Shown here piece after piece: positions 57,317 through 64,000 of a DNA stretch of 64,000 nt. A program made the position numbers and the translations under genes. Under the pieces are notes generated by a model. The model was not told where the DNA came from. It worked only from the letters and a program-made list of their open reading frames with translations, and did no database searches. The stretch is from CAXSBR01 sp964252015 (GTDB lineage: Bacteria; Actinomycetota; Actinomycetes; Mycobacteriales; Jatrophihabitantaceae), in assembly GCA_964252015.1 (NCBI GenBank), contig CAXULW010000008.1, forward strand, positions 99,443-163,442, written 5' to 3'. The stretch's first letter is position 1. Each line of letters starts with the position of its first letter.

Positions 57317-58790
57317 CCGGGCCCTGCTCAGCCGGGGCGAGTTCGTCGAACGTGGTGACGCTGCGGGCCCGGCCCGGGAACACCAGGGTGAGCAGCAGGC
57401 CGACCACGAAGACCCCGGCGCACGCGTAGGGCGCATAGATGATGGGCGCCTTGACCTTGTAGACCGAGCCGAACAAGGCGGCGAGTGACACCAGGATACC
57501 GAGGGCGCAGGCCAGGTAGACCGCCCACAGCTTCGGGTGGTCGGCCAGTCCACGGATGGCGCCGACGCACACGAGCAGGTAGATCAGGCTCAGCCCGAAC
57601 CCGCCGAAGGTCGAGCCCCAGCTGAACATGGCCAGGTAGTGCGGGGTGTCCGGCAGGGCGAACAGGCCGCGCCAGGTCTCGGTCAGGACGATGGCGACGA
57701 CGAAGACGGCGAGCACTACGCCGCTGGCCACTAAAGGCGTGCCCCGACCGGAGACCCGGGCCATCGGCCGAGGGAGGCAATGGTCGCGAGCCATGGCGAA
57801 GAACCCGCGCGAGGACGCGACGGAGATGCCGATCAGCACGGCCAGCATGTCGAAGACGACCACGAGCTCGATCAACCGTCGGATGGCCACCGCGCCGTAC
57901 CCACCGTCGGACGCCGGGCCGGCCAGCCCGAACAGCGGGCCGCTGGCCGCGTTCTTGCCGAACGCGGTGAGATCGAAGTGGTAGCCGGCCACCTGGGCGT
58001 AGGAGCCGATCAGATAGAACCCGGCCACCGCGATGACCGAGATCAGTACCGCGCGGGGGATGTCCCGCTTCGGGTGGGCCGTCTCCTCACCCAGGTTGGC
58101 CGCGGTCTCGAACCCGGTGAATAGCAGCACCCCGTACAGCACACCGAACAGGACGCCGTTGAATCCTTGCGGCGACGAGCTGGGCGAGATGGCCTGGCCG
58201 ACGTCGTTGCCGCTGCCGACCTTGGCGATGACGACGATCGAGAAGATCAGCACGACCGTGATCGAGATGAGGGCGAGCACGAGTTGCGCGCGGGTCGATA
58301 GCGCCACACCCAGGTACATGATCGCGGCGACGAGCACGAGCAGCACGATGTCCCAGCCCAGGGTCGACAGTGGAGTCTTGCTGAACTCGCCGGCCAGGAT
58401 GTCGTGGACGGTGCCGCCGATCATCACCAGCAGCCCGGCGCCGAGAGCGAGGATCCCCACGTAGTAGAGGAATCCGGCCGCCGCGCCGATGCGGCCGCCG
58501 AGGCCGTCCGATACGTAGTCGTACAGCGAGCCCGCGGCCTGGATGCGTTTGGCGTACTCGGACACGATCCACCCGAGCCCGAACACCCCGACCGAGGCGA
58601 TGAGCACGGACAGCGGAGCGGCCGTGCCGGCCCCCTTGCCCGAAGCGTTCAGTCCCACGAGCAACGGCACCAGGAACGCGATGGAGAAGACCGGGCCCAT
58701 GAACCCGACCGACTGGGCGATGGCGTCGACCAGGGACAGCTTCTTGGACCCGCCCAATTGTTGGCGAGACGTGGGGTCAACCGCGCTCAT
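57306..58790 (-). CDS. APC-family amino acid permease
   Basis: A 494-residue permease with 12 predicted helices. The N-terminal motif LVDAIAQSVGFMGPVFSIAFLVPLLVG and TGFETAANLGEETAHPKRDIPRAVL near 215 are classic for APC transporters. It probably imports an amino acid or amine by cation symport. The ATG at 58790 is chosen since the extension to 58856 lies in a likely promoter. It precedes nothing on the same strand directly; its neighbours are catabolic genes. Confidence 0.9.
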   Translation of the reverse strand: MSAVDPTSRQQLGGSKKLSLVDAIAQSVGFMGPVFSIAFLVPLLVGLNASGKGAGTAAPLSVLIASVGVFGLGWIVSEYAKRIQAAGSLYDYVSDGLGGRIGAAAGFLYYVGILALGAGLLVMIGGTVHDILAGEFSKTPLSTLGWDIVLLVLVAAIMYLGVALSTRAQLVLALISITVVLIFSIVVIAKVGSGNDVGQAISPSSSPQGFNGVLFGVLYGVLLFTGFETAANLGEETAHPKRDIPRAVLISVIAVAGFYLIGSYAQVAGYHFDLTAFGKNAASGPLFGLAGPASDGGYGAVAIRRLIELVVVFDMLAVLIGISVASSRGFFAMARDHCLPRPMARVSGRGTPLVASGVVLAVFVVAIVLTETWRGLFALPDTPHYLAMFSWGSTFGGFGLSLIYLLVCVGAIRGLADHPKLWAVYLACALGILVSLAALFGSVYKVKAPIIYAPYACAGVFVVGLLLTLVFPGRARSVTTFDELAPAEQGPVKI

Positions 58791-58859
58791 CTGGATACGC
58801 CTCCCGGGCCGATTCGTTTGATCCCGAACGGTATAGAAGCCTCGCCGGTATGGCAATAG

Positions 58860-60104
58860 TCAGTTTTGACCCGACGCCCCGACGCGGATGTCGTCACCCG
58901 CGCCGGCGAGCAGATCGCGGTAGAAGGCGTGGCGCCCGCCGAGCCCGACCATGACCACGCCGAGCAACGCGCCGTCACGGTGGTATCCGACCGCGACCTC
59001 GCCGTCCAGTTCGCCCTCCAGAACGCGGACGTCGTCGGGGCCGAGACCGACCGCACCGAAGGACTGGATCCGCAGGTCGTACTGGTCGCTCCAGAACGAC
59101 GGCAGCGGCCGGAACGGCGTGCGGTCGAGTTCCCCGGTGCTCAAGTAGGAGCCGAGCGTGTGCCCGGCCCTGCGCGCGGTGTCGGTGACCATCGTCCAGT
59201 GTTCGACCCGGCGCGGCCGGTCGTCGAAGCGCAGGTTGGGGAAGCGGGCGATATCGCCGCAGGCCACCAGGTCGGGCCGGCCTTCCACCCTCAGTTGGTG
59301 GTCGCAGAGCAGGCCGTCCTGAAGGTCCAAACCGTTACCGGCCAGCCATTCCACGTTCGGCTCGCTGCCCACCGCCTCGACCACGATGTCGGCCTCGATC
59401 ACCGACTCGTCGGAGAGTTTGACCGCGCCCACCCGGTCCGCATTCGCGGTGGTGCCGACGAACTCGACCGGCACGGCGTTGAGGTGGAACCGCACGCCGT
59501 GGGCTTCGTGGCGGCGTTGCAACGCGGCACCGAGTTCCCGCCCCAGTGGACGGTTCATCGGAACCACGTCGGGGGCGACGAGGTCGACTTCCACGCCGAG
59601 GCGCCGCGCGGTGGCCGCGACCTCGCACCCGACGAAGCCGGCCCCGATGACGACCAGACGGGTGCCGGGTGTCAGGGACGCCCGCAGGGCCAGCGCGTCC
59701 TCGACCGAGCGCAGCACGTGCCGCCCCCCCGCCGGTCCGGGCACGCTCAGCCGGCGCGGCCGCAGCCCGGTGGCCGCGACCAGCCCACGCCAGCCGAGCA
59801 CGGCACCGTCGTCCAGCGTCACGGTGTGGGCGGCCAGGTCGGCACCGACCACGGTGGAACCCAGTCGCCACTGGACGTTCTTGGCCGCGCGCGGCACCCG
59901 GAACTGCAAGCCGGCCAGGGCGGGCTCGGCGTGCAACGCGTCCTTGGACAGCGGCGGGCGGTTGTAGGGCATGTGCGGCTCGGCGCCGATGACGACGACC
60001 TCGCCGAGGTAACCGGCCTTGATCACGGCCTCGGCTGCGCGCAGCCCGCCCATCGACGCGCCGACCACGACAACCCGATCGGCCGACCCGGTGGGAACGG
60101 TCAT
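58860..60104 (-). CDS. FAD-dependent ferredoxin reductase
   Basis: A 414-residue oxygenase-coupled NADH-ferredoxin reductase. The FAD motif is VVVVGASMGGLRAAEAV (GxSxGG, near 11), the NAD motif VVIGAGFVGCEVAATARRLG near 150 and the C-terminal FAD motif DLVACGDIARFPN near 270. The MPYNRPPLSK segment near 45 is typical of the family. It starts 1 bp after the ferredoxin stop, so the two are an electron-transfer pair from NAD(P)H to a monooxygenase, probably a P450 or ring hydroxylase outside the window. Confidence 0.9.
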   Translation of the reverse strand: MTVPTGSADRVVVVGASMGGLRAAEAVIKAGYLGEVVVIGAEPHMPYNRPPLSKDALHAEPALAGLQFRVPRAAKNVQWRLGSTVVGADLAAHTVTLDDGAVLGWRGLVAATGLRPRRLSVPGPAGGRHVLRSVEDALALRASLTPGTRLVVIGAGFVGCEVAATARRLGVEVDLVAPDVVPMNRPLGRELGAALQRRHEAHGVRFHLNAVPVEFVGTTANADRVGAVKLSDESVIEADIVVEAVGSEPNVEWLAGNGLDLQDGLLCDHQLRVEGRPDLVACGDIARFPNLRFDDRPRRVEHWTMVTDTARRAGHTLGSYLSTGELDRTPFRPLPSFWSDQYDLRIQSFGAVGLGPDDVRVLEGELDGEVAVGYHRDGALLGVVMVGLGGRHAFYRDLLAGAGDDIRVGASGQN

Positions 60105-60105
60105 C

Positions 60106-60321
60106 TCACTCTTCGATGTCGATGGCCTGGAGCGGGCAGACGTCCGCCGCCTCTTCGGCGTCGTCCCACACGGATTCGTCCAGGTCGTCGGACACGTAGC
60201 TGTCCTTGGCCAGATGCCGCAGGGCCAACCGGCCGTTGTCGTCCAAGGAGAACAGGGCCGGGGCCGCGTAAACGCACTGGCCGTGGTCCTGGCACTTGTT
60301 CAGATCAACGATGACCTTCAT
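60106..60321 (-). CDS. 3Fe-4S ferredoxin
   Basis: A 71-residue ferredoxin (MKVIVDLNKCQDHGQCVYAAP, ending ADVCPLQAIDIEE). The cluster residues are Cys-x-x-His-Gly-x-Cys and the distal Cys-Pro; the His in place of the second Cys marks the actinobacterial 3Fe-4S type that feeds cytochromes P450. The ATG at 60321 has AGGAG 8 nt upstream, better than the GTG at 60330. Confidence 0.92.
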   Translation of the reverse strand: MKVIVDLNKCQDHGQCVYAAPALFSLDDNGRLALRHLAKDSYVSDDLDESVWDDAEEAADVCPLQAIDIEE

Positions 60322-60348
60322 GGTCGACACTCCTGTGAGGTAAGGGTT

Positions 60349-61224
60349 TCAGCCTTTGCGCAGCGCGGCCAGGCGGTCAGGATCTTTACGGAACGGCCAG
60401 TCGCCGCCCTGGGCGGTGGAGAGCACCTCATCGCTCTCACTGGGCTGCGCCCCGACGTCGTCTCGGATCGGCGTCGGCCCGGTGACGATCGTGTTGCTGA
60501 GGCGGCCGAGCCCGTCGACCTCGACTTCGACCACATCGCCCGGGTAGACGGTGCGAGAGTTGGCCGGCGTGCCCGACAGCAACACGTCACCGGGGAACAT
60601 CGTGATCGTGCGGGCGATGTCGGCCAGCAGGTAGTGCATGTCCCACTTCATCTCGCTGGTGTTGCCGTCCTGACGGACCTCGCCGTTGACGCGGGTGCGA
60701 ATGCCCTTGTCGTGGAAATCCCAGCCGGTGACCAGACCGGGGCCGAGCGGGCACAACGTGTCGGAACCCTTGACCCGCAACATGGAACCGGCGTCGGTGT
60801 CACGGAAGTCGTGCAGGCCGAAGTCGTTGGCGATCGTATAGCCGGCGATGTAGTCGCCGGCCTCACTCGGCGCGATGTTGCGCGCGGTGCGTCCGACGAC
60901 GATGGCGATCTCGCCCTCGTAGTTGAGCCACTTGCACCGGTCGGGGCGAACCACGTCACCTCGGTGGGAGTTGAGCGCCGAGGTCGGCTTCTGGAAGTAC
61001 GTCGGCGCGGCCGGCAATCGGGTGCCGAATTCGGTCACCCGGCTGACGTAGGTGAGGTGCACGGCGATGATCTTGGTGGGCTGCACGGGCGGCAGGTGAA
61101 CAGCGTCGGCCACTCCGACCTCGCGGCCGTCGTGCGCGCGCAGGACGTCGCCGTCCCGGATCACCTCGACCGTCGCCCCGTCGAGCACGATCCGCCGGTA
61201 CTCGACCGTCTTCGGTGCCGCCAC
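60349..61224 (-). CDS. hpaG: Fumarylacetoacetate hydrolase family protein (HpaG-like)
   Basis: A 291-residue FAH-fold enzyme. The metal-site region is LNYEGEIAIVVGRTARNI (near 125) with YTIANDFGLHDFRD near 150, and the end DVVEVEVDGLGRLSNTIV is typical. In the homoprotocatechuate meta pathway HpaG decarboxylates and isomerises the ring-cleavage product to the diene dioate. The GTG start at 61224 follows the hpaD stop by 1 bp. Related 2-hydroxyhepta-2,4-diene-1,7-dioate isomerases cannot be excluded. Confidence 0.85.
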   Translation of the reverse strand: MAAPKTVEYRRIVLDGATVEVIRDGDVLRAHDGREVGVADAVHLPPVQPTKIIAVHLTYVSRVTEFGTRLPAAPTYFQKPTSALNSHRGDVVRPDRCKWLNYEGEIAIVVGRTARNIAPSEAGDYIAGYTIANDFGLHDFRDTDAGSMLRVKGSDTLCPLGPGLVTGWDFHDKGIRTRVNGEVRQDGNTSEMKWDMHYLLADIARTITMFPGDVLLSGTPANSRTVYPGDVVEVEVDGLGRLSNTIVTGPTPIRDDVGAQPSESDEVLSTAQGGDWPFRKDPDRLAALRKG

Positions 61225-61225
61225 G

Positions 61226-62173
61226 TCAGACCCCGGCCTCGTGCATCACCGGTTGCGACGCAGTCAGGGGTTCGAGATCGGTGCGCCGCGGCGGCGGGAA
61301 TCCGGTGGCCGGGCGGTCGAACCAGAGGTGGACTTGACCCGTCCCGACCGAGTTCTCGTACTCGCCGTACTGGCGGGCGGTGGCGGTGCAGTCGCCCTCG
61401 CCCACTGCTCCGATCATCATCAGGTAGTGGGCGAAACGGGCCTCGGGCTTGAACTTGTAGAACTGCGGCATCGTTTCCAGGACCCGCGCGTGCTCGCCGT
61501 TCTTGAACCAGGCGATGCGGTCGAAATCTGCCTGCGCGGCCTCGGGGGTGAAGATGTGCTCCACCCCCGCCGCCTCGTGCTGGCGGAGCTCGCGCAACGG
61601 CCAGAAGGTGTGGCTCAGCGCACCGGAGGCGATGAGCAGCACCTTGCGGTCGGACTCGACGATGGCCTGGCCGAGGGCGCGGCCCAGGCGCAGGTTGTCC
61701 TCGGTCTGCGCGGTCTGGCAGACGCCGATGGAGATCCAGCGCTTGTCGGGCAGTCCGCGGCCGAGGAACTCCCACAGGTTGGTGGTGGCGTAGAAGATGG
61801 GCAGGTGATCGTCCTCGATCGCGGTGATCCAGGTGCCGTTGGCGTCGGCCTGGGCCGCGATCAGGTGGGCCAGCTCGGGGTCGCCGGGGAAGTCGTAGGG
61901 TCGCTGCGACATGCCACGCGGCAGTTCCTCCGACGTGAACAGGCCCTGTCGGCGGTCCTGCGCGGTGACCACGTATTCGACCGTGGTGGCCCAGTGCGAG
62001 TCGAGGACGACCACCGTGTCGTAGTCGAGCACGTCGAACACGTCGCGGCGTAGCTGCTGCAGGCCCGACACCAGCGTGGTGTCGTTGCCGTTGTTGAGCT
62101 CACGCCGGATCTCCTCCGGCAGCGCGATGGTGGGAACGTGCGCAAGCAGTCCCGCCCCGACGACTTCGCCCAT
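61226..62173 (-). CDS. hpaD: Class III extradiol dioxygenase (HpaD-like)
   Basis: A 315-residue LigB-type ring-cleavage dioxygenase. Iron-binding candidates are His in GLLAHVPTIAL (near 12) and VVLDSHWATTVEY (near 60), with the catalytic region LIASGALSHTFWPLREL near 185. Between hpaE and hpaG it most likely cleaves 3,4-dihydroxyphenylacetate. The ATG shares bases with the hpaE stop. Relaxed specificity for other catechols is possible. Confidence 0.85.
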   Translation of the reverse strand: MGEVVGAGLLAHVPTIALPEEIRRELNNGNDTTLVSGLQQLRRDVFDVLDYDTVVVLDSHWATTVEYVVTAQDRRQGLFTSEELPRGMSQRPYDFPGDPELAHLIAAQADANGTWITAIEDDHLPIFYATTNLWEFLGRGLPDKRWISIGVCQTAQTEDNLRLGRALGQAIVESDRKVLLIASGALSHTFWPLRELRQHEAAGVEHIFTPEAAQADFDRIAWFKNGEHARVLETMPQFYKFKPEARFAHYLMMIGAVGEGDCTATARQYGEYENSVGTGQVHLWFDRPATGFPPPRRTDLEPLTASQPVMHEAGV

Positions 62174-63669
62174 CAGACGTCCACCCTTTCCGGATCGGTG
62201 TCGGCCCAGCCGCTGTCGTTCCAGCCAACGGGTGCGAACACGGTGTTCTTGACGTCGCAGAAGAAGTCGAACGACCAGGCGCCGCCTTCGCGCCCGACGC
62301 CCGACATCCGGGCTCCCCCGAACGGCGCGCGCAGGTCGCGCACGAAGAAGCAGTTGACCCAGACCGTTCCGGCCACGAGAGCACTGCTCACCCGCTCGGC
62401 GCGGTCCTGGTCACCGGTGAACACCATTGCGGCCAAGCCGAACTCGGAATCGTTGGCCAGGCGGATCGCCTCGGCCTCGTCGGCGAAGGTGTGCAGGACG
62501 AGGACCGGTCCGAAGATCTCGTCGGTGGAGACCTCGCTGGACGGATCGACGTCGGTGAACAGGGTGGGCCGGTAGTAGAGACCGCCAAGATCGGTATTGG
62601 GTCCGCCACCGAGTACCACGGTGGCACCGTCGGCGAGGGCGCGCTGCACGAACCCGTCGACCTTGGCGAACTGACGCGGGTGGATAGCCGGGCCGATGTC
62701 GGTCGCGTCGTCGCGCGGATCCCCTTGCCGCAGAGCCGATGCGCGGGCAACGAATCGCTCGACGAACGCGTCGCGGATCGACGCTTCGACCAGCAGCCGG
62801 GTACCGGACAGGCACACCTGGCCGGCATTGTCGTACTGCTCGACGGCTTCCTTGACGGCCAGGTCCAGGTCGGCGTCGGCGAACACCAGGAACGGCGATT
62901 TGCCGCCGAGTTCGAGGGACAACGGCGTCAGGTTGGCCGCCGCCGCGGTGGCGATGGTCTTGGCCGTCGGCACCGAACCGGTGAACGAGATCCGGGCCAC
63001 GTCGGGATGGGCGACGAGGGCCGCGCCGGCCTCGGCCCCGAGTCCCTGGACCACGTTGAGGACGCCGTCGGGCAGGCCGGCCTCGTGGGCGATGTTGGCC
63101 AGGAGCGATGCGGTGAGCGGCGACCATTCCGACGGCTTGAGCACCACCGTGTTGCCAGCAGCGAGCGCGGGCGCGACCTTCCACGTGGCCAGCATCAGCG
63201 GCGCGTTCCACGGCGAGATGAGCACGCACACCCCGGCCGGATCCCAGCTCACATGGTTGCGGTGGCCGCGGGTCTCGAAGTCAGGATGATGCAGGTCGTT
63301 GACCAGGAAGTCGGCGAAGAAGCGGAAGTTGTGCGCCACCCGCGGCATCACGCCCCGCTTGTGAGAGCGGATCAACGCCCCGTTGTCGGTGGTCTCCACC
63401 ATGGCCAGGTCGTCGATGCGCTTCTCGACGCCATCCGCGATCGCATGCAAGATGCGAGCCCGCTCGGCCGGCGAAGTAGCCGCCCACGCCGGGAACGCAG
63501 CCTTGGCCGCGGCCACGGCCTGAGCGGCCTCGTCCGCACCACCGCGGGCGATCTGCGCGATAACCGCGCCGTCGATCGGGCTGATGTCGTCAAAGGTCTC
63601 GGCCGACGAGACGCGCTGCCCCTCGATCCAGTGCCCGGTGGCGACTTCGACACCGGCAACGCTGACCAT
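62173..63669 (-). CDS. hpaE: 5-carboxymethyl-2-hydroxymuconate semialdehyde dehydrogenase (HpaE-like)
   Basis: A 498-residue aldehyde dehydrogenase. Catalytic residues: Asn in LISPWNAPLMLATWKV (near 152), Glu in LSLELGGKSPFLV (near 250) and Cys in NAGQVCLSGTRLL (near 285). Sequence context (the start GVEVATGHWIEGQRV, end FGGARMSGVGREGG) and its neighbours indicate HpaE, which oxidises the ring-cleavage semialdehyde. First gene of the operon, with AGGAGAG before the ATG. Confidence 0.9.
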   Translation of the reverse strand: MVSVAGVEVATGHWIEGQRVSSAETFDDISPIDGAVIAQIARGGADEAAQAVAAAKAAFPAWAATSPAERARILHAIADGVEKRIDDLAMVETTDNGALIRSHKRGVMPRVAHNFRFFADFLVNDLHHPDFETRGHRNHVSWDPAGVCVLISPWNAPLMLATWKVAPALAAGNTVVLKPSEWSPLTASLLANIAHEAGLPDGVLNVVQGLGAEAGAALVAHPDVARISFTGSVPTAKTIATAAAANLTPLSLELGGKSPFLVFADADLDLAVKEAVEQYDNAGQVCLSGTRLLVEASIRDAFVERFVARASALRQGDPRDDATDIGPAIHPRQFAKVDGFVQRALADGATVVLGGGPNTDLGGLYYRPTLFTDVDPSSEVSTDEIFGPVLVLHTFADEAEAIRLANDSEFGLAAMVFTGDQDRAERVSSALVAGTVWVNCFFVRDLRAPFGGARMSGVGREGGAWSFDFFCDVKNTVFAPVGWNDSGWADTDPERVDV

Positions 63670-63778
63670 GGCGGCTCTCCTGGGACGACGAGGAACGGAC
63701 GATCGTTCGGACCCAAACGTATCGCCCCGGGTCCAACCCGGTCAAGACCACGACGCCACCGAACGGCGTTGCCCACGA

Positions 63779-64000
63779 TCAGAACGGTGGCGGCTCGCTA
63801 TCCGCGGCCGTGTCGACCTGCGGTGCGGCTGGTGGGCTGGCTGGTGGGCTCGACTCTGGGGTTCCGGTCGTCGTGGTCGGCCTGGTTGGTGGTCGGGTTT
63901 GGTATCGGCGGCCGCGGTGGTCGGTCCAAGTGGTGACACCGGTGGTGTCGTCGCGTTCGACGCGCCATTTCGTGCTGTGTTTGAACCGGTGATGACGCCG
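63779..64000 (-). CDS. HNH endonuclease/DUF222 (13E12 repeat) protein, C-terminal end
   Basis: The last 73 codons of a minus-strand gene entering from the right edge. It reads RRHHRFKHSTKWRVERDD, then TTWTDHRGRRYQTRP and a Pro/Thr-rich tail. The HHR-x-K-H followed by W-x-x-x-x-G-R-x-Y is the typical end of the HNH domain in the DUF222/13E12 family common in actinobacteria. N-terminal part is outside the window. Confidence 0.75.
   Translation of the reverse strand, partial: RRHHRFKHSTKWRVERDDTTGVTTWTDHRGRRYQTRPPTRPTTTTGTPESSPPASPPAAPQVDTAADSEPPPF

Overview
The window is high-GC DNA with actinobacterial traits: GTG/TTG starts, four-base ATGA/GTGA gene overlaps, a DUF4192 protein, a 13E12/DUF222-type HNH nuclease end, form II CO-dehydrogenase-like clusters and mycobacterial-style KdpDE. 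It suggests an aerobic, probably soil-living actinomycete; the genus cannot be fixed from sequence alone.

Bases 1 to about 22,523 are the right part of an integrated conjugative or plasmid-like element. Its edge is a 44-bp copy of the 3' half of tRNA-Gly(CCC) at 22480-22523. Most backbone genes are on the minus strand: ssb with a small operon ending in a prepilin peptidase, parA and a partner, an ArdC-type antirestriction protein, parB, two small proteins, a DUF4192 protein, a replication-initiator-like protein and a zinc/HTH protein. Two non-coding signals recur in this backbone. One is a palindromic operator (core TATCGGTACCGATA, usually with a half-site one helical turn away). The other is a 140-155 bp long-range inverted repeat. 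Its four copies differ in arm sequence but keep base pairing, and three sit about 30 bp from an operator. They precede ssb, ardC, a small gene and the DUF4192 gene, and resemble the single-stranded promoters of plasmid leading regions.

Between 8.2 and 18.7 kb lies a cargo island of paired, mostly unrecognised genes: a 655-residue HTH protein with a coupled membrane peptide; a TM-GAF-like protein with a 65-residue protein; a multi-TM protein with a 79-residue membrane-anchored protein; a two-TM protein with a nested small gene; and a 268-residue protein with an XRE-ImmA peptidase. This looks like a defence or regulatory island, but no function is proven.

From 22.5 kb the chromosome resumes. 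A minus-strand operon coxD-E-F-S-L-M-G (30.4-22.6 kb) lies divergent to moaA-moaD and a second coxL-S-M set (30.5-35.5 kb); both CoxL proteins carry the form II signature AYRGAGR. Next come an amino-acid-permease/GGDEF/EAL fusion, a TauE/SafE transporter, kdpD-kdpE, a benzaldehyde-dehydrogenase-like enzyme, and a surface cluster (WxL-like protein, DUF916-like protein, and an ice-binding protein with a 592-bp internal duplication). Then follow a DUF1059 protein and an EAL phosphodiesterase, the phosphoketolase-acetate kinase pair xfp-ackA, a succinate-semialdehyde dehydrogenase, small conserved proteins, an alpha/beta hydrolase and an APC permease. The last block (58.9-63.7 kb) is a homoprotocatechuate-type meta-cleavage operon, hpaE-hpaD-hpaG, with a 3Fe-4S ferredoxin and its reductase. 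The window ends inside an HNH endonuclease gene.
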